NCBI GenBank assembly: GCA_964550025.1
Contig: CAZJYI010000008.1
Span: 70,242-134,241 of the forward strand
Source: CAZJYI01 sp964550025
GTDB lineage: Bacteria > Verrucomicrobiota > Kiritimatiellia > UBA8416 > CAYOBW01
Length of the DNA stretch: 64,000 bases
Direction: 5' to 3'
Shown here: in pieces, positions 53,015 to 61,225 of the stretch
Layout: every line of letters begins with the position of its first letter
How positions within the stretch are numbered: the first letter of the stretch is position 1
Position numbers and translations under genes: made by a program
The notes under the pieces: generated by a model
The model's database searches: none
Told to the model about the DNA's origin: nothing
What the model saw: only the letters and a program-made list of their open reading frames with translations

Positions 53015-53953
53015 ATGGGTGCGCTCAAGCATAGTTGGATTCAGCGTCTGTGCGTCGTGTTGGCGCTCATTGTGATTGGCACGGCGCTGTCGCTTGCCAT
53101 GCCGGGTTTTCTTTCCTGGCGAAACCTGGTGAACATTGCCCTGCAGATTTCGATCAATGGTATTCTTGCCGTTGGGGTGACGTTCGTGCTGCTCACCGGG
53201 GGTGTGGACCTGTCACTGGGATCGGTCGTGGCACTGACCGGCGTGGTGGCGGCTCACTTCGCGCATCCGGGGGAGTATCCGTTGGTCGTTCCCATAGCCA
53301 TGGGCATTCTCGCGGGCGGCGCTTGCGGTGCGGTGAACGGGGGCGTTGTCACGTGTGGCGGAGTGCCGCCCTTCATTGCGACCCTGGGCATGATGACCGT
53401 CGCGCGCGGCCTGGCCCTGGTTCTCAGCAACGGTCGCCCCGTATCGAACTTGAGCGAAGGGATGAAGCGGATAGCGGGTGATTGGGGGCTTATCCCGATC
53501 CCTGTGCTGATCCTGGCTGCCGTGGCTTTGACGGCGTGGTGGTTCCTGCGCAATGCGCGGCTGGGACGCCACATCTACGCTGTTGGCGGCAGCGAGAAGG
53601 CTGCGCGTGCCGCGGGGATCAATGTGAAGGGTGTGAAGCTCTTTGCCTACACTGTTTGCGGCGCCTTGGCCGGCCTGGCGGGAGTGGTGCTGGCGGCGCG
53701 CATCTACACCGGCCAACCCAACGCGGGCATCGCCTACGAGCTGGATGCGATCGCCGCGGTGGTGATTGGGGGTACGAGTTTGTCGGGAGGGATAGGCGGT
53801 GTGGGGGGGAGTGTCCTGGGCGCGCTGCTTATGGGGGTGATCGGGAGCGGACTCGTCCAACTCAACGTTTCGTCGTACTATCAGCAGATCGTCAAGGGTT
53901 TCATTATTGTCGGTGCCGTATGGCTGGACCGGTGGAGACGGGGCGGGGAGTGA
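53015..53953 (+). CDS. Sugar ABC transporter, permease (RbsC type)
   Basis: ATG 53015 lies 14 bp after the ATPase gene. The 312-residue protein has about eight to ten hydrophobic segments (CVVLALIVIGTALSLAMPGF, LAVGVTFVLLTGG, MGILAGGACGAVNGG, VLILAAVALTAWWFL, ALMGVIGSGL-like). Landmarks of BPD_transp_2 permeases are GGVDLSLGSVVALTG, ARAAGINVKGVKLFAYTVCG in pieces, and GGTSLSGGIGG. It forms the membrane channel of the CUT2 importer with the flanking gene products. The substrate, perhaps a pentose or hexose, is not determined. Confidence 0.93.
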   Translation: MGALKHSWIQRLCVVLALIVIGTALSLAMPGFLSWRNLVNIALQISINGILAVGVTFVLLTGGVDLSLGSVVALTGVVAAHFAHPGEYPLVVPIAMGILAGGACGAVNGGVVTCGGVPPFIATLGMMTVARGLALVLSNGRPVSNLSEGMKRIAGDWGLIPIPVLILAAVALTAWWFLRNARLGRHIYAVGGSEKAARAAGINVKGVKLFAYTVCGALAGLAGVVLAARIYTGQPNAGIAYELDAIAAVVIGGTSLSGGIGGVGGSVLGALLMGVIGSGLVQLNVSSYYQQIVKGFIIVGAVWLDRWRRGGE

Positions 53954-54016
53954 GGAGTGGCCCTACTTCGCCAAGGCTGCGGAGGGCAGGCGTGTGGCGA
54001 GATGTGTTTTGGTCTT

Positions 54017-54132
54017 TTGAGATCTCAAATCTCAGATTTCAAATCTCAAACCTGAGATCTGAGATCCGAGTTCTGAAATCTTGAATCTGAAATCTGAGAT
54101 CTGAAGTCTGAAATCTGAAATCTGAGATTTGG
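54017..54132. repeat. Intergenic inverted word repeat (CTCAAATCTCAGATTTC type)
   Basis: About 116 bases consist almost entirely of variants of ATCTCAGATTTCAA, first in one orientation and then inverted (GAGATCTGAAATCTGAGATT type). The words match those inserted in frame at 25481-25555. It separates the permease gene from the substrate-binding gene. Confidence 0.9.
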
Positions 54133-54185
54133 CATAGCAGCCAAGGCCCAACAACCAACATCCAACGACAAGGAGCATGGGATTG

Positions 54186-55112
54186 ATGAAGAGAATGATC
54201 TGCGTACTGCTGACCGTGGCGATCTGCGGGTGTACACCGGGCAAGCGGGAGACAGAAGCAAAGGAGGACCGACCCGTCATCGGCGTTTCGCTGCTTAACC
54301 AGGCAAACGAGTTCATCGTGGTTCTGAACAAGGCGATGAAAGACAAGGCCGAAGCGCTGGACGTGAAGCTTGTGGTCAATGATGCGCAGCGTAGCGCCGA
54401 GAGGCAGGTGCAGCAGATAGAGAACTTCATCGTTCAACGCGTGGATGCCATCATCCTCAATCCCTGTGAGGTCGAGGCGAGCTCACCGGCCGTGGAAAAG
54501 GCCATTGCTGCCGGGATACCCATTGTCAATGTCAACTCGGTAACGCGCGCGGCGCCGTCGGCCTTTGTCGGATCGCGCGATGAAGAGTCCGCGCGATTGG
54601 CGATGGAGTACATCGCGGAGCGGCTGGGCGGCAAGGGTGGCGTTCTGATGATGCATGGCTACATGGGGCAGGCGGCGCAGCTCAAGCGCGATGCCGGGGC
54701 GCGCGAAGTGCTGGCGAAGCACCCGGGGTTGACGTTGCTGGCGGCGCAGACGGCCGAGTGGGACCGCGCCAAGGCGGTGACACTGATGGAGAACTGGCTG
54801 CAGGCGCACGGTGACGCGATTGATGCCGTCTTTGCCCAGAACGACGAGATGGCCATGGGCGCATTGCTGGCCGTGGAGCGCGCGAAGAAGAAGGACGCGA
54901 TCATCGTGGTGGGTGTGGATGCCATCGCCGATGCCCTGCAGGCCGTCAAGGACGGCCGCCTTGACGCCACGGTGTTCCAGGATGGCGCCGGTCAGGGGGG
55001 CGGCGCAGTGGAAGCGGCCGTCAAACTCGTCCGCGGACAGCCCGTCGAAAAGGAGACCTTCATTCCCTTCCGTCTCGTCACGCGCGAGAATGTGGGGGAG
55101 TTCGTCCGGTGA
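54186..55112 (+). CDS. Sugar ABC transporter, substrate-binding lipoprotein (RbsB type)
   Basis: ATG 54186 is chosen because AAGGAG lies 10 bases before it; ATG 54177 is too close. The product (308 aa) has a lipoprotein signal MICVLLTVAICGC with lipobox ICGC. The periplasmic-binding-protein fold (Peripla_BP_4) is plain: PVIGVSLLNQANEF at the start, VDAIILNPCEVEA, IPIVNVNSV, GGVLMMHGYMGQAAQLKR, VFAQNDEMAMGALLAVE and VVGVDAIADALQAVKDG. It captures the sugar and delivers it to the permease. The word-repeat stretch just upstream separates it from the permease gene by 232 bp, so it may have its own mRNA end or hairpin control. Confidence 0.92.
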   Translation: MKRMICVLLTVAICGCTPGKRETEAKEDRPVIGVSLLNQANEFIVVLNKAMKDKAEALDVKLVVNDAQRSAERQVQQIENFIVQRVDAIILNPCEVEASSPAVEKAIAAGIPIVNVNSVTRAAPSAFVGSRDEESARLAMEYIAERLGGKGGVLMMHGYMGQAAQLKRDAGAREVLAKHPGLTLLAAQTAEWDRAKAVTLMENWLQAHGDAIDAVFAQNDEMAMGALLAVERAKKKDAIIVVGVDAIADALQAVKDGRLDATVFQDGAGQGGGAVEAAVKLVRGQPVEKETFIPFRLVTRENVGEFVR

Positions 55113-55141
55113 TGCCGCGCGGTTGGGGGTGGTCGGCCGTA

Positions 55142-57484
55142 CTACTTATCGGCCCGGGCCTTGGCATCCTTGAAAACCGGATGCCGAACGATCTCGAATC
55201 CGACCCTTTTGTCTCCTGCCTTGTAGTAGATCTTCGGGAAGGCCAACGGTGCCCGGTGCCGCTTCAGTGATCCGCCGATTTCCCCTTTCAGGGCCTCCAT
55301 GGCATCGCCCTGTGTGTCGAACGTCCTTCCGCCAAGCATGGGCTTCTTCTCAAGCGGTTCTTTGGACATCCCGCCCCATATCTCGCTGCGCCGCGCACGG
55401 ATGGAGCGAAAGCTCCCAACGGTGCCGACGTGGATCCATCCAACGTCATTGTGCCAGGCCATGTACAGTGAATAGTGAGCCGGCGTATTGCCGTCCCCGG
55501 TCCCGTCTGTACCGTCCTCTCCCGGACCGCCCAGCGTGGATTCGAGGATATCGTCCAGCCCATAGATATCCCCGGATCGGATCATTGCAATGACGTCTTT
55601 GGTGCTCTTGCCCTCTTTCAGCTTGATGCGCCCCTCCCGGAGCGCCTTGAGGTAGGATCGTTCGAGGTCGCGCAGTTCGTCTTCGCGGCGCATGCGTCTG
55701 GATTCCCGCCCCATGTACTCGCTCACGACATCAACGGTCTGTTCGTAGGCCTGTTGGTGCCGGTCGAAGTACTCGAACACGGCACGGTCGATGGCCTGCC
55801 CCGTCTCGGTGTTCTCGAGGATGTACCGTGTGCCGTCATAGCCCAGCGACCAGCCGCCATAGATGGCGCCCACGGTCGGAACGGCCTCGCAGAGCGCCCC
55901 CATGCCTCCTGCCCACGCTATGCTCCATGCCGTGACCTGGGCCTCCTCGAACAGCTTGTCCGCTTCCTTGTCCGTGATGTTGGGGTCCAGCGCACGGGTC
56001 ATGAGATCCAGGTACCGCCTTGTATCGTTGGCGGCGGACAGCAACTCGACCGCCGTGCCGACATGCCCGAGCTTGTCCAGCCCTCCCAGCGCCTTGGCCG
56101 CCTTCTCGTTGAAGGCCCGCCGCAACTTGCACATGTCCTTGACCTCATCCGACACGCCCAGCGCCCGCTTCAAGGCTTCGTCAAGCGAGGCCCCGCCCCG
56201 GCGCAGCGCGGAAGGGGATGCGGGGTCGGCCGATACGGTGGTTCCGCGGCGCGGACCGGGCCGCTTGCGCATCTCCTTGGCGACTTCATTGGCGAAGACA
56301 TGTTTGTTCTTCGTCGTGATGCTCTCGATGATCCGCGCCTTCTGCGCCGGTGGGAGCTGTTCGGCGATTTCCGCGATGTCGCTGGCGGCATGGGGCCAGG
56401 CCCTGGGATTGCGGACGTGCGCTTCCGCCATTGATTCGGCAAACTGACGGGTCGCCCGCTGCAGCGAGTTTTCCGACAGAACACGCCCGGCGATCGTCGT
56501 TGCGCGGTTGCTCGGGCTGCGGAACGACGCCCGGGAGGCAATCGTTCCGGGGGACCGCTTGCGGCAGAAGACGTCGCCCTTCTTGTTCACGGTGAACTCG
56601 TAGAACGGTTCGGTGAACTTCGTCCTGTTGACGTGCAGGCCCGCTTGTTTGCGCAAGGTGCGATTGGCCGACTCGATGCGGTCCAGGTATTTCTGCTCCT
56701 GGGCCATCAACTTGTGCCAGTTGGCCGCTTCCCCCATGTCGTTTAGCAGTGAGGGGTTCCTCTGGTAGTGCTTGAGCTTCTTGTTCTTCTTGGCGATGAA
56801 GTCCTGCATCTCCTGGACGTAGTCGCGGAACTGGTCGGGGGTCACCCTCACGTCGCCTCCGGCACGCGACGTGCGCTCGAACTCGGCCGATCCGCGCCGT
56901 TTGTAGGCGTCGTTGTTCAGCTTCGCGATCGCCCTGAACTGCTCGTCAGTAACGTAGCCGGGGTCAGCCATGAAATCGACGTCCAGGTCCACGTGCCAGT
57001 TGCTCTTGTGGCTGGCGCGCAGGTCCTGCGCCGCGACGGTGCGCTCGAGCCATTCGTTCACGTAGGTGTTGTAGCGCTTCTGCATGTCCGAAATCTGCCC
57101 GACCGGATCAGATGATTTCACGGTGACGATGTAGTCGGAGTCGGTCCCCGGGGCGAAGCGTTTGGACTTGCTCACCTGGACGGTAAAGTCCGCCCCCACG
57201 TCGGTGGCTGCACGTTTTGCGAAGTTCTGGTTGAGCTTCGCGAAGTCGTTTTGTGCCGCCTGGTACTGGCTGTCGGGCAGCAGCCCGTTCAGTCGGGCGG
57301 CGTTGATCTCGTCGTTGTACTGAAAAAGAAGCGCGCTCTGGCCCCTCGTGGCCCGGCCGTTCTCCATGTCCTCGAGTGCCTGCAGCACCGCGAAGGGGAA
57401 GGTGCCGCCAAGCGCATTCAGCGCTGCTGCCGCCGCCAACAGCATCCCCCCGATCAACCTTGTCCGCCGTCTCGTCAGTTCCAT
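55142..57484 (-). CDS. Large secreted protein of unknown function
   Basis: The protein has 780 residues with GGGGGTG before ATG 57484. A signal peptide (LIGGMLLAAAAALNALGGTF) is followed by a long, charged, mostly helical region without recognised domains (QYNDEINAARLNGLLPD, FTVQVSKSKRFAPGTDS, GQISDMQKRYNTYVNEWLER). A glycine/alanine-rich hydrophobic segment (AWSIAWAGGMGALCEAVPTVGAIYGG in pieces, residues about 530-560) could span or insert in a membrane. The last 130 residues (HYSLYMAWHNDVGWIHVGTV) form a small beta domain. The layout of long helix, hydrophobic stretch and small end domain resembles an effector or toxin, but no catalytic motif is seen. It is convergent with the sugar-binding lipoprotein gene. 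Confidence 0.78.
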   Translation of the reverse strand: MELTRRRTRLIGGMLLAAAAALNALGGTFPFAVLQALEDMENGRATRGQSALLFQYNDEINAARLNGLLPDSQYQAAQNDFAKLNQNFAKRAATDVGADFTVQVSKSKRFAPGTDSDYIVTVKSSDPVGQISDMQKRYNTYVNEWLERTVAAQDLRASHKSNWHVDLDVDFMADPGYVTDEQFRAIAKLNNDAYKRRGSAEFERTSRAGGDVRVTPDQFRDYVQEMQDFIAKKNKKLKHYQRNPSLLNDMGEAANWHKLMAQEQKYLDRIESANRTLRKQAGLHVNRTKFTEPFYEFTVNKKGDVFCRKRSPGTIASRASFRSPSNRATTIAGRVLSENSLQRATRQFAESMAEAHVRNPRAWPHAASDIAEIAEQLPPAQKARIIESITTKNKHVFANEVAKEMRKRPGPRRGTTVSADPASPSALRRGGASLDEALKRALGVSDEVKDMCKLRRAFNEKAAKALGGLDKLGHVGTAVELLSAANDTRRYLDLMTRALDPNITDKEADKLFEEAQVTAWSIAWAGGMGALCEAVPTVGAIYGGWSLGYDGTRYILENTETGQAIDRAVFEYFDRHQQAYEQTVDVVSEYMGRESRRMRREDELRDLERSYLKALREGRIKLKEGKSTKDVIAMIRSGDIYGLDDILESTLGGPGEDGTDGTGDGNTPAHYSLYMAWHNDVGWIHVGTVGSFRSIRARRSEIWGGMSKEPLEKKPMLGGRTFDTQGDAMEALKGEIGGSLKRHRAPLAFPKIYYKAGDKRVGFEIVRHPVFKDAKARADK

Positions 57485-57919
57485 AACACACCCCCAAATG
57501 CCCTGTCTTCAGTTACCGAATCTCCGTCCATTCCCCGACAACACACCCCGCGCGAATGGACCTCGCCGAAATGCGCATGCATTGTACGCCTCGTCACGCG
57601 CCCGAAACAGAACAAAGTAACGGCCGGGGTGTCCCTGTAGCTACGGACGTGAGCGAGTGGCAACGGGCTCAGGTCCACTCGCTGTCCGGCGCACCGATCG
57701 TCCCGCCGGGGTGGTCGAGGCGATTGGTGAAGGGGAGGAGTGGGATTACGATTGGGGAAGAGAAGGTCAGCACATGGGATGCGGAATCTGTGCGGGAGGA
57801 GAGGATCGTTGACGCTGGTAGTACGAGGCAGAGGCCCGTCACAAGTGCATCGTGCCGCCAGGATCATATTGGACGGCGCGGAGTTGCTTTCACTGGCTCG
57901 ATGTCATAATCTCGAAGGT
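57485..57919. other. Divergent intergenic region
   Basis: It lies between the secreted unknown gene (minus) and the sulfatase (plus). No gene, clear promoter or repeat is recognised. The open frame continues upstream of the sulfatase start to 57740, but this part has no family similarity. Confidence 0.45.
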
Positions 57920-59746
57920 GTGCACGGACTGAGCCAGAGAACGAATACGGCCGTGGCCGACAGACCAAACATCATCTTCATCATGGCCGATGACTTGGGC
58001 TACGGGGATGTTGGCTGCTTCAATCCCAACTCGAAAATCCCCACGCCGAACGTCGATCGGTTGGCCTGGGAAGGCATCCGTTTCACCGACGCGCACTCGC
58101 CTTCGGCGGTCTGTACCCCCACGCGCTACGGGGTGTTGACGGGGCGCTATTGCTGGAGATCGGAGCTGAAACACGGTGTCTTGTACGGCTATGAGCCGCC
58201 GCTGATTGAGCCGAACCGCCTGACCGTGGCTGCTCTCTTGAAGAACGCCGGCTACAACACAGCCTGTGTCGGCAAGTGGCACCTGGGGCTGGGGTATTCG
58301 ACCAAGCCGGGTCAGGAAATCGACTTCGACCGTCCGCTACCCTGGGGCGATGCTACTCGCGAAGAGGAGGAGAAGATCGATTTCAGTCAGCGTCTCGAGG
58401 GCGGGCCGACGGCGCTCGGCTTCGACTACTTCTTCGGCACGTCGGGGTGTGCGACGGCTCAGCCGCCGTACGGCTTTATCGAGAACGACCGTTTTGTAGA
58501 GGCCCCGAGTGTGTATCGAGACAAGTTCTGGTACACGGGGCGGCCCGGTATGACGGCTCCGAGCTGGGAAGACAAGGACGTCGATCCAACGTTTGTCCGA
58601 AAAGCTGTGGAGTACATTGAAGCGCAGGCGGAGTCTGAGGATCCCTTCTTCTTGTACCTCACGCCGTCGGCACCCCATGAGCCGTGTCTCGAGGGCGTCG
58701 TGCCCGAGTTTGCGCGCGACAAGAGCCAGGCCGGGCCGAGGGGCGACCTGGTGTGGTTGGTCGACTGGATGGTGGGCCAGGTGCTGGACGCGCTCGACCG
58801 CACCGGGCAGGGCGAAAACACACTGGTCATATTCACCAGCGACAACGGGGCTCTCCCGGGGGACCGTAAGCACGGGGCGGACGGCGAGACGGCGGAAGAG
58901 CGCTACAACACCTATGGCCACCGCTCATGCGGCGACTGGCGCGGCTACAAGGCGCACATCTGGGAAGGCGGCCACCGCGAGCCACTCGTCGCGAGGTGGC
59001 CGGGGAAGATCCAGCCCGGAGCAGTGAGCGACGAGCTCATCTGCCTGACGGATTTCATGGCTACGTGTGCCGCCATTGTGGACAGGGAGCTTCCCGACGG
59101 GGCCGCTGAAGACAGTTTCAACGCCCTGCCCGTTCTCCTCGATGAAGCCGCCGGCGGCCCCATTCGGGAGTCTGTGATCCACCATTCGTGCTTCGGCGTC
59201 TTCTCCATCCGGCGCGGCGATTGGAAGCTGGTTGAGGGTACCAAAACCTCAGGCGGGTGGCCTCCGCCGCGAGGAGGGCGGCCTGAACCCGGAGCGCCGG
59301 GCCAGCTCTACGACCTGAAAGACGACCCGCGCGAGCAGAATGACCTCTGGGAGCGACACCCGGATATGGTGGAGCAGTTGACGGCTCTGCTTGATGCCTA
59401 CAGGGAGCATGGCCGCAGCCGTGTTCCACGCTCCGGCGGGCCGGCCGGCACGGGAGCAGCAATGGGGACGGCGTGGTCCCTCTGCCTTCTTGCGGCGATG
59501 TTGTTGTCCGGTGTCACCATGGTGTTGGGCAGATCAGGTACGAATCCTCGAGGGGGATGTTTCCCGGACTCGTGGATTCCTGGCTTACCGACAACTCTCC
59601 CCCGGAGCATGCATCAGTTCCTCTCGTATGTGCTGAACAGCATGTTGCTCCAATTGCCTTCCGCCGGCGCCCTGGCGGTCATACGTTGGCTGTACCGGGC
59701 GAGAAAGCCGTCAGCCGGAAATGGCGCTGAGACAGGGAGCCCGTGA
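57920..59746 (+). CDS. Sulfatase with unusual C-terminal tail
   Basis: The start is uncertain. GTG 57920 places the conserved N-terminus RPNIIFIMADDLGYGDVGC at residue 15; the frame is open upstream to 57740. The formylglycine motif CTPTRYGVLTGR (C65, C-x-P-x-R) is intact, so sulfatase-activating enzyme action is expected. Metal and substrate residues appear in ADDLGYGD, KWHLGLGY and TSDNGALPGD. No signal peptide is evident. The body (about 500 residues) resembles arylsulfatases such as the A-subfamily. About 105 C-terminal residues follow, with one hydrophobic span (SLCLLAAMLLSGVTMVLG), foreign to the family; it may be a membrane anchor, or read-through into non-coding sequence. Confidence 0.87.
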   Translation: MHGLSQRTNTAVADRPNIIFIMADDLGYGDVGCFNPNSKIPTPNVDRLAWEGIRFTDAHSPSAVCTPTRYGVLTGRYCWRSELKHGVLYGYEPPLIEPNRLTVAALLKNAGYNTACVGKWHLGLGYSTKPGQEIDFDRPLPWGDATREEEEKIDFSQRLEGGPTALGFDYFFGTSGCATAQPPYGFIENDRFVEAPSVYRDKFWYTGRPGMTAPSWEDKDVDPTFVRKAVEYIEAQAESEDPFFLYLTPSAPHEPCLEGVVPEFARDKSQAGPRGDLVWLVDWMVGQVLDALDRTGQGENTLVIFTSDNGALPGDRKHGADGETAEERYNTYGHRSCGDWRGYKAHIWEGGHREPLVARWPGKIQPGAVSDELICLTDFMATCAAIVDRELPDGAAEDSFNALPVLLDEAAGGPIRESVIHHSCFGVFSIRRGDWKLVEGTKTSGGWPPPRGGRPEPGAPGQLYDLKDDPREQNDLWERHPDMVEQLTALLDAYREHGRSRVPRSGGPAGTGAAMGTAWSLCLLAAMLLSGVTMVLGRSGTNPRGGCFPDSWIPGLPTTLPRSMHQFLSYVLNSMLLQLPSAGALAVIRWLYRARKPSAGNGAETGSP

Positions 59747-59760
59747 GGCGTGGCGGGCCC

Positions 59761-59825
59761 GTTCGTAGTGGCGCCGTAAGGCGCTATCCCCGTTCAGGAT
59801 ACGCCCTTACGGGCGCACTACAAAC
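59761..59825. repeat. Inverted repeat of the GTAGTGCGCCCGTAAGGGCG family
   Basis: GTTCGTAGTGGCGCCGTAAG with GCGCTATCCCC at one side, and ACGCCCTTACGGGCGCACTA with CAAAC at the other. The closest relative is at 23455-23530. It lies 14 bp after the sulfatase stop. Confidence 0.75.
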
Positions 59826-59996
59826 CATGACCACGAGCCGCGCGTTCGTGAGAGCGCCTTCCGCCCGATTGCGCCAGAGCACACATGCGCCATCTCAGCA
59901 GGAATGCTCCGCCTTTTGTGTGGCCGTTCTCCGGCGATCGTAGTAGAACAGGGGATCGACGAATTGGTGTCCGCAACCCAGGTTGGAGATCAAGGT

Positions 59997-61211
59997 ATGA
60001 AAGCACGTCCACCCCTCACCCGCCGCCAGTTCTTGCAGGCAGGAGCCGCCATTGCCGTTGCGGCTCCGCAGGTCGTTCGAGCGCAGGTCTTTGGTGCCAA
60101 CGACCGTATTACCATGGGCGCTATCGGCATGGGCGGCCAGGGGCGGGGCGACCTCGGGGGGTTCCTGAACTTCAAGGAAGTGCAGGTGCTCTCGGTCTGC
60201 GATGTCGTCGGGAATCACGCGGCCCAGGCCAAGGACCGTGTCGATAAGAAGTACGGCAATGCCGATTGTAGCGTTGTGACCGACTACCGGGAGATCACGC
60301 GCCGCTCGGACATCGACGCGGTGCTGATTGCCACGCCCGACCACTGGCACGCCATCATTTCCATCGACGCCATGACACACGGCCAGGACATCTACTGCGA
60401 GAAGCCCGAAACCCTGACCGTGCGCGAAGGTCGGGCCATGGTGGACGTGGCCCGCCGCTACGGCCGCGTGTTCTCCGGCGGCAGCCAGCGCGTGTGGGGC
60501 GACTACAACTGGTTTCACCGGATGGTCTGGGGCGGCGCCATCGGGGAAGTAAAGGAGGCCTGGGTCGGGGTGGGGGGACCGTCGGGGCCGTGCTACCTGC
60601 CCCCCGTGAAGACACCGGCCGACGTGGACTGGGACCGATGGCTGGGACCCGCGCCCTGGCGGCCGTTCCACCCGCAACTGATCCGCGGCGGATTCCGGCC
60701 GTTCAGGGACTACTCCGGGGGCGGCATGACGGACTGGGGATGTCACGGGTTCGGGGGAGCGCTGTACAGCCTGAAGCTGCACGAGACGGGGCCGGTGGAG
60801 ATTATCCCGCCCGACGGCAAAGACGTGAAACGGCTGACGTACGTTTTCGCCAACGGGGTCAAGGTCTACCACGGCGGCGGTTGGGGCGGGATTCTGTCAT
60901 TCCGGGGCACCGAGGGTGACATCCCCGCGGGAAAATCGAGGAAGCAGGCGCCGCCCAAAGTGCATGTGCCGAACTACAAAGGCCGCGGCGGCATCTTCGG
61001 TGATTTTCTACATTGCGTGAAGACACGCGAGCGCCCCTTCCGCGATATCGAGCGCGCGCACCGCACGGCGACACACTGTCACCTGGGCAACATCGCTTAC
61101 TGGCTCAAGCGGCCGCTGAAATGGGACCCGGAGAAGGAGGAGATCATCGGCGATCCGGAGGCCTCACGTTGGTTAGAGCGGGAGAAGCGGGAGCCTTGGA
61201 ACCTGGCGTGA
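59997..61211 (+). CDS. Tat-exported Gfo/Idh/MocA oxidoreductase
   Basis: ATG 59997 (MKARPPLTRRQFLQAG) follows GGAGA. The 404-residue protein has a Tat signal (TRRQFLQAGAAIAVAAPQVV) and the Rossmann motif GAIGMGGQGRGD. The family motifs ATPDHWHAI and DIYCEKPETLTV are intact. LGPAPWRPFHPQL and GGGMTDWGCHGF match the secreted subfamily, and the end NIAYWLKRPLKWDP closely parallels the protein at 16806. The downstream HEAT/discoidin gene begins after 14 bp, so the two are probably translated from one mRNA. The upstream neighbour is the sulfatase, consistent with sulfated-glycan use. Confidence 0.9.
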   Translation: MKARPPLTRRQFLQAGAAIAVAAPQVVRAQVFGANDRITMGAIGMGGQGRGDLGGFLNFKEVQVLSVCDVVGNHAAQAKDRVDKKYGNADCSVVTDYREITRRSDIDAVLIATPDHWHAIISIDAMTHGQDIYCEKPETLTVREGRAMVDVARRYGRVFSGGSQRVWGDYNWFHRMVWGGAIGEVKEAWVGVGGPSGPCYLPPVKTPADVDWDRWLGPAPWRPFHPQLIRGGFRPFRDYSGGGMTDWGCHGFGGALYSLKLHETGPVEIIPPDGKDVKRLTYVFANGVKVYHGGGWGGILSFRGTEGDIPAGKSRKQAPPKVHVPNYKGRGGIFGDFLHCVKTRERPFRDIERAHRTATHCHLGNIAYWLKRPLKWDPEKEEIIGDPEASRWLEREKREPWNLA

Positions 61212-61225
61212 CAGGAGGTGAGATC

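Noticed and set aside
54017..54132. CRISPR array or attachment site
   Set aside because: There are no spacers, no cas genes nearby, and the words are degenerate and inverted.
57740..57919. Extension of the sulfatase to 57740
   Set aside because: The extra 60 residues lack a signal peptide, family similarity and a ribosome site.
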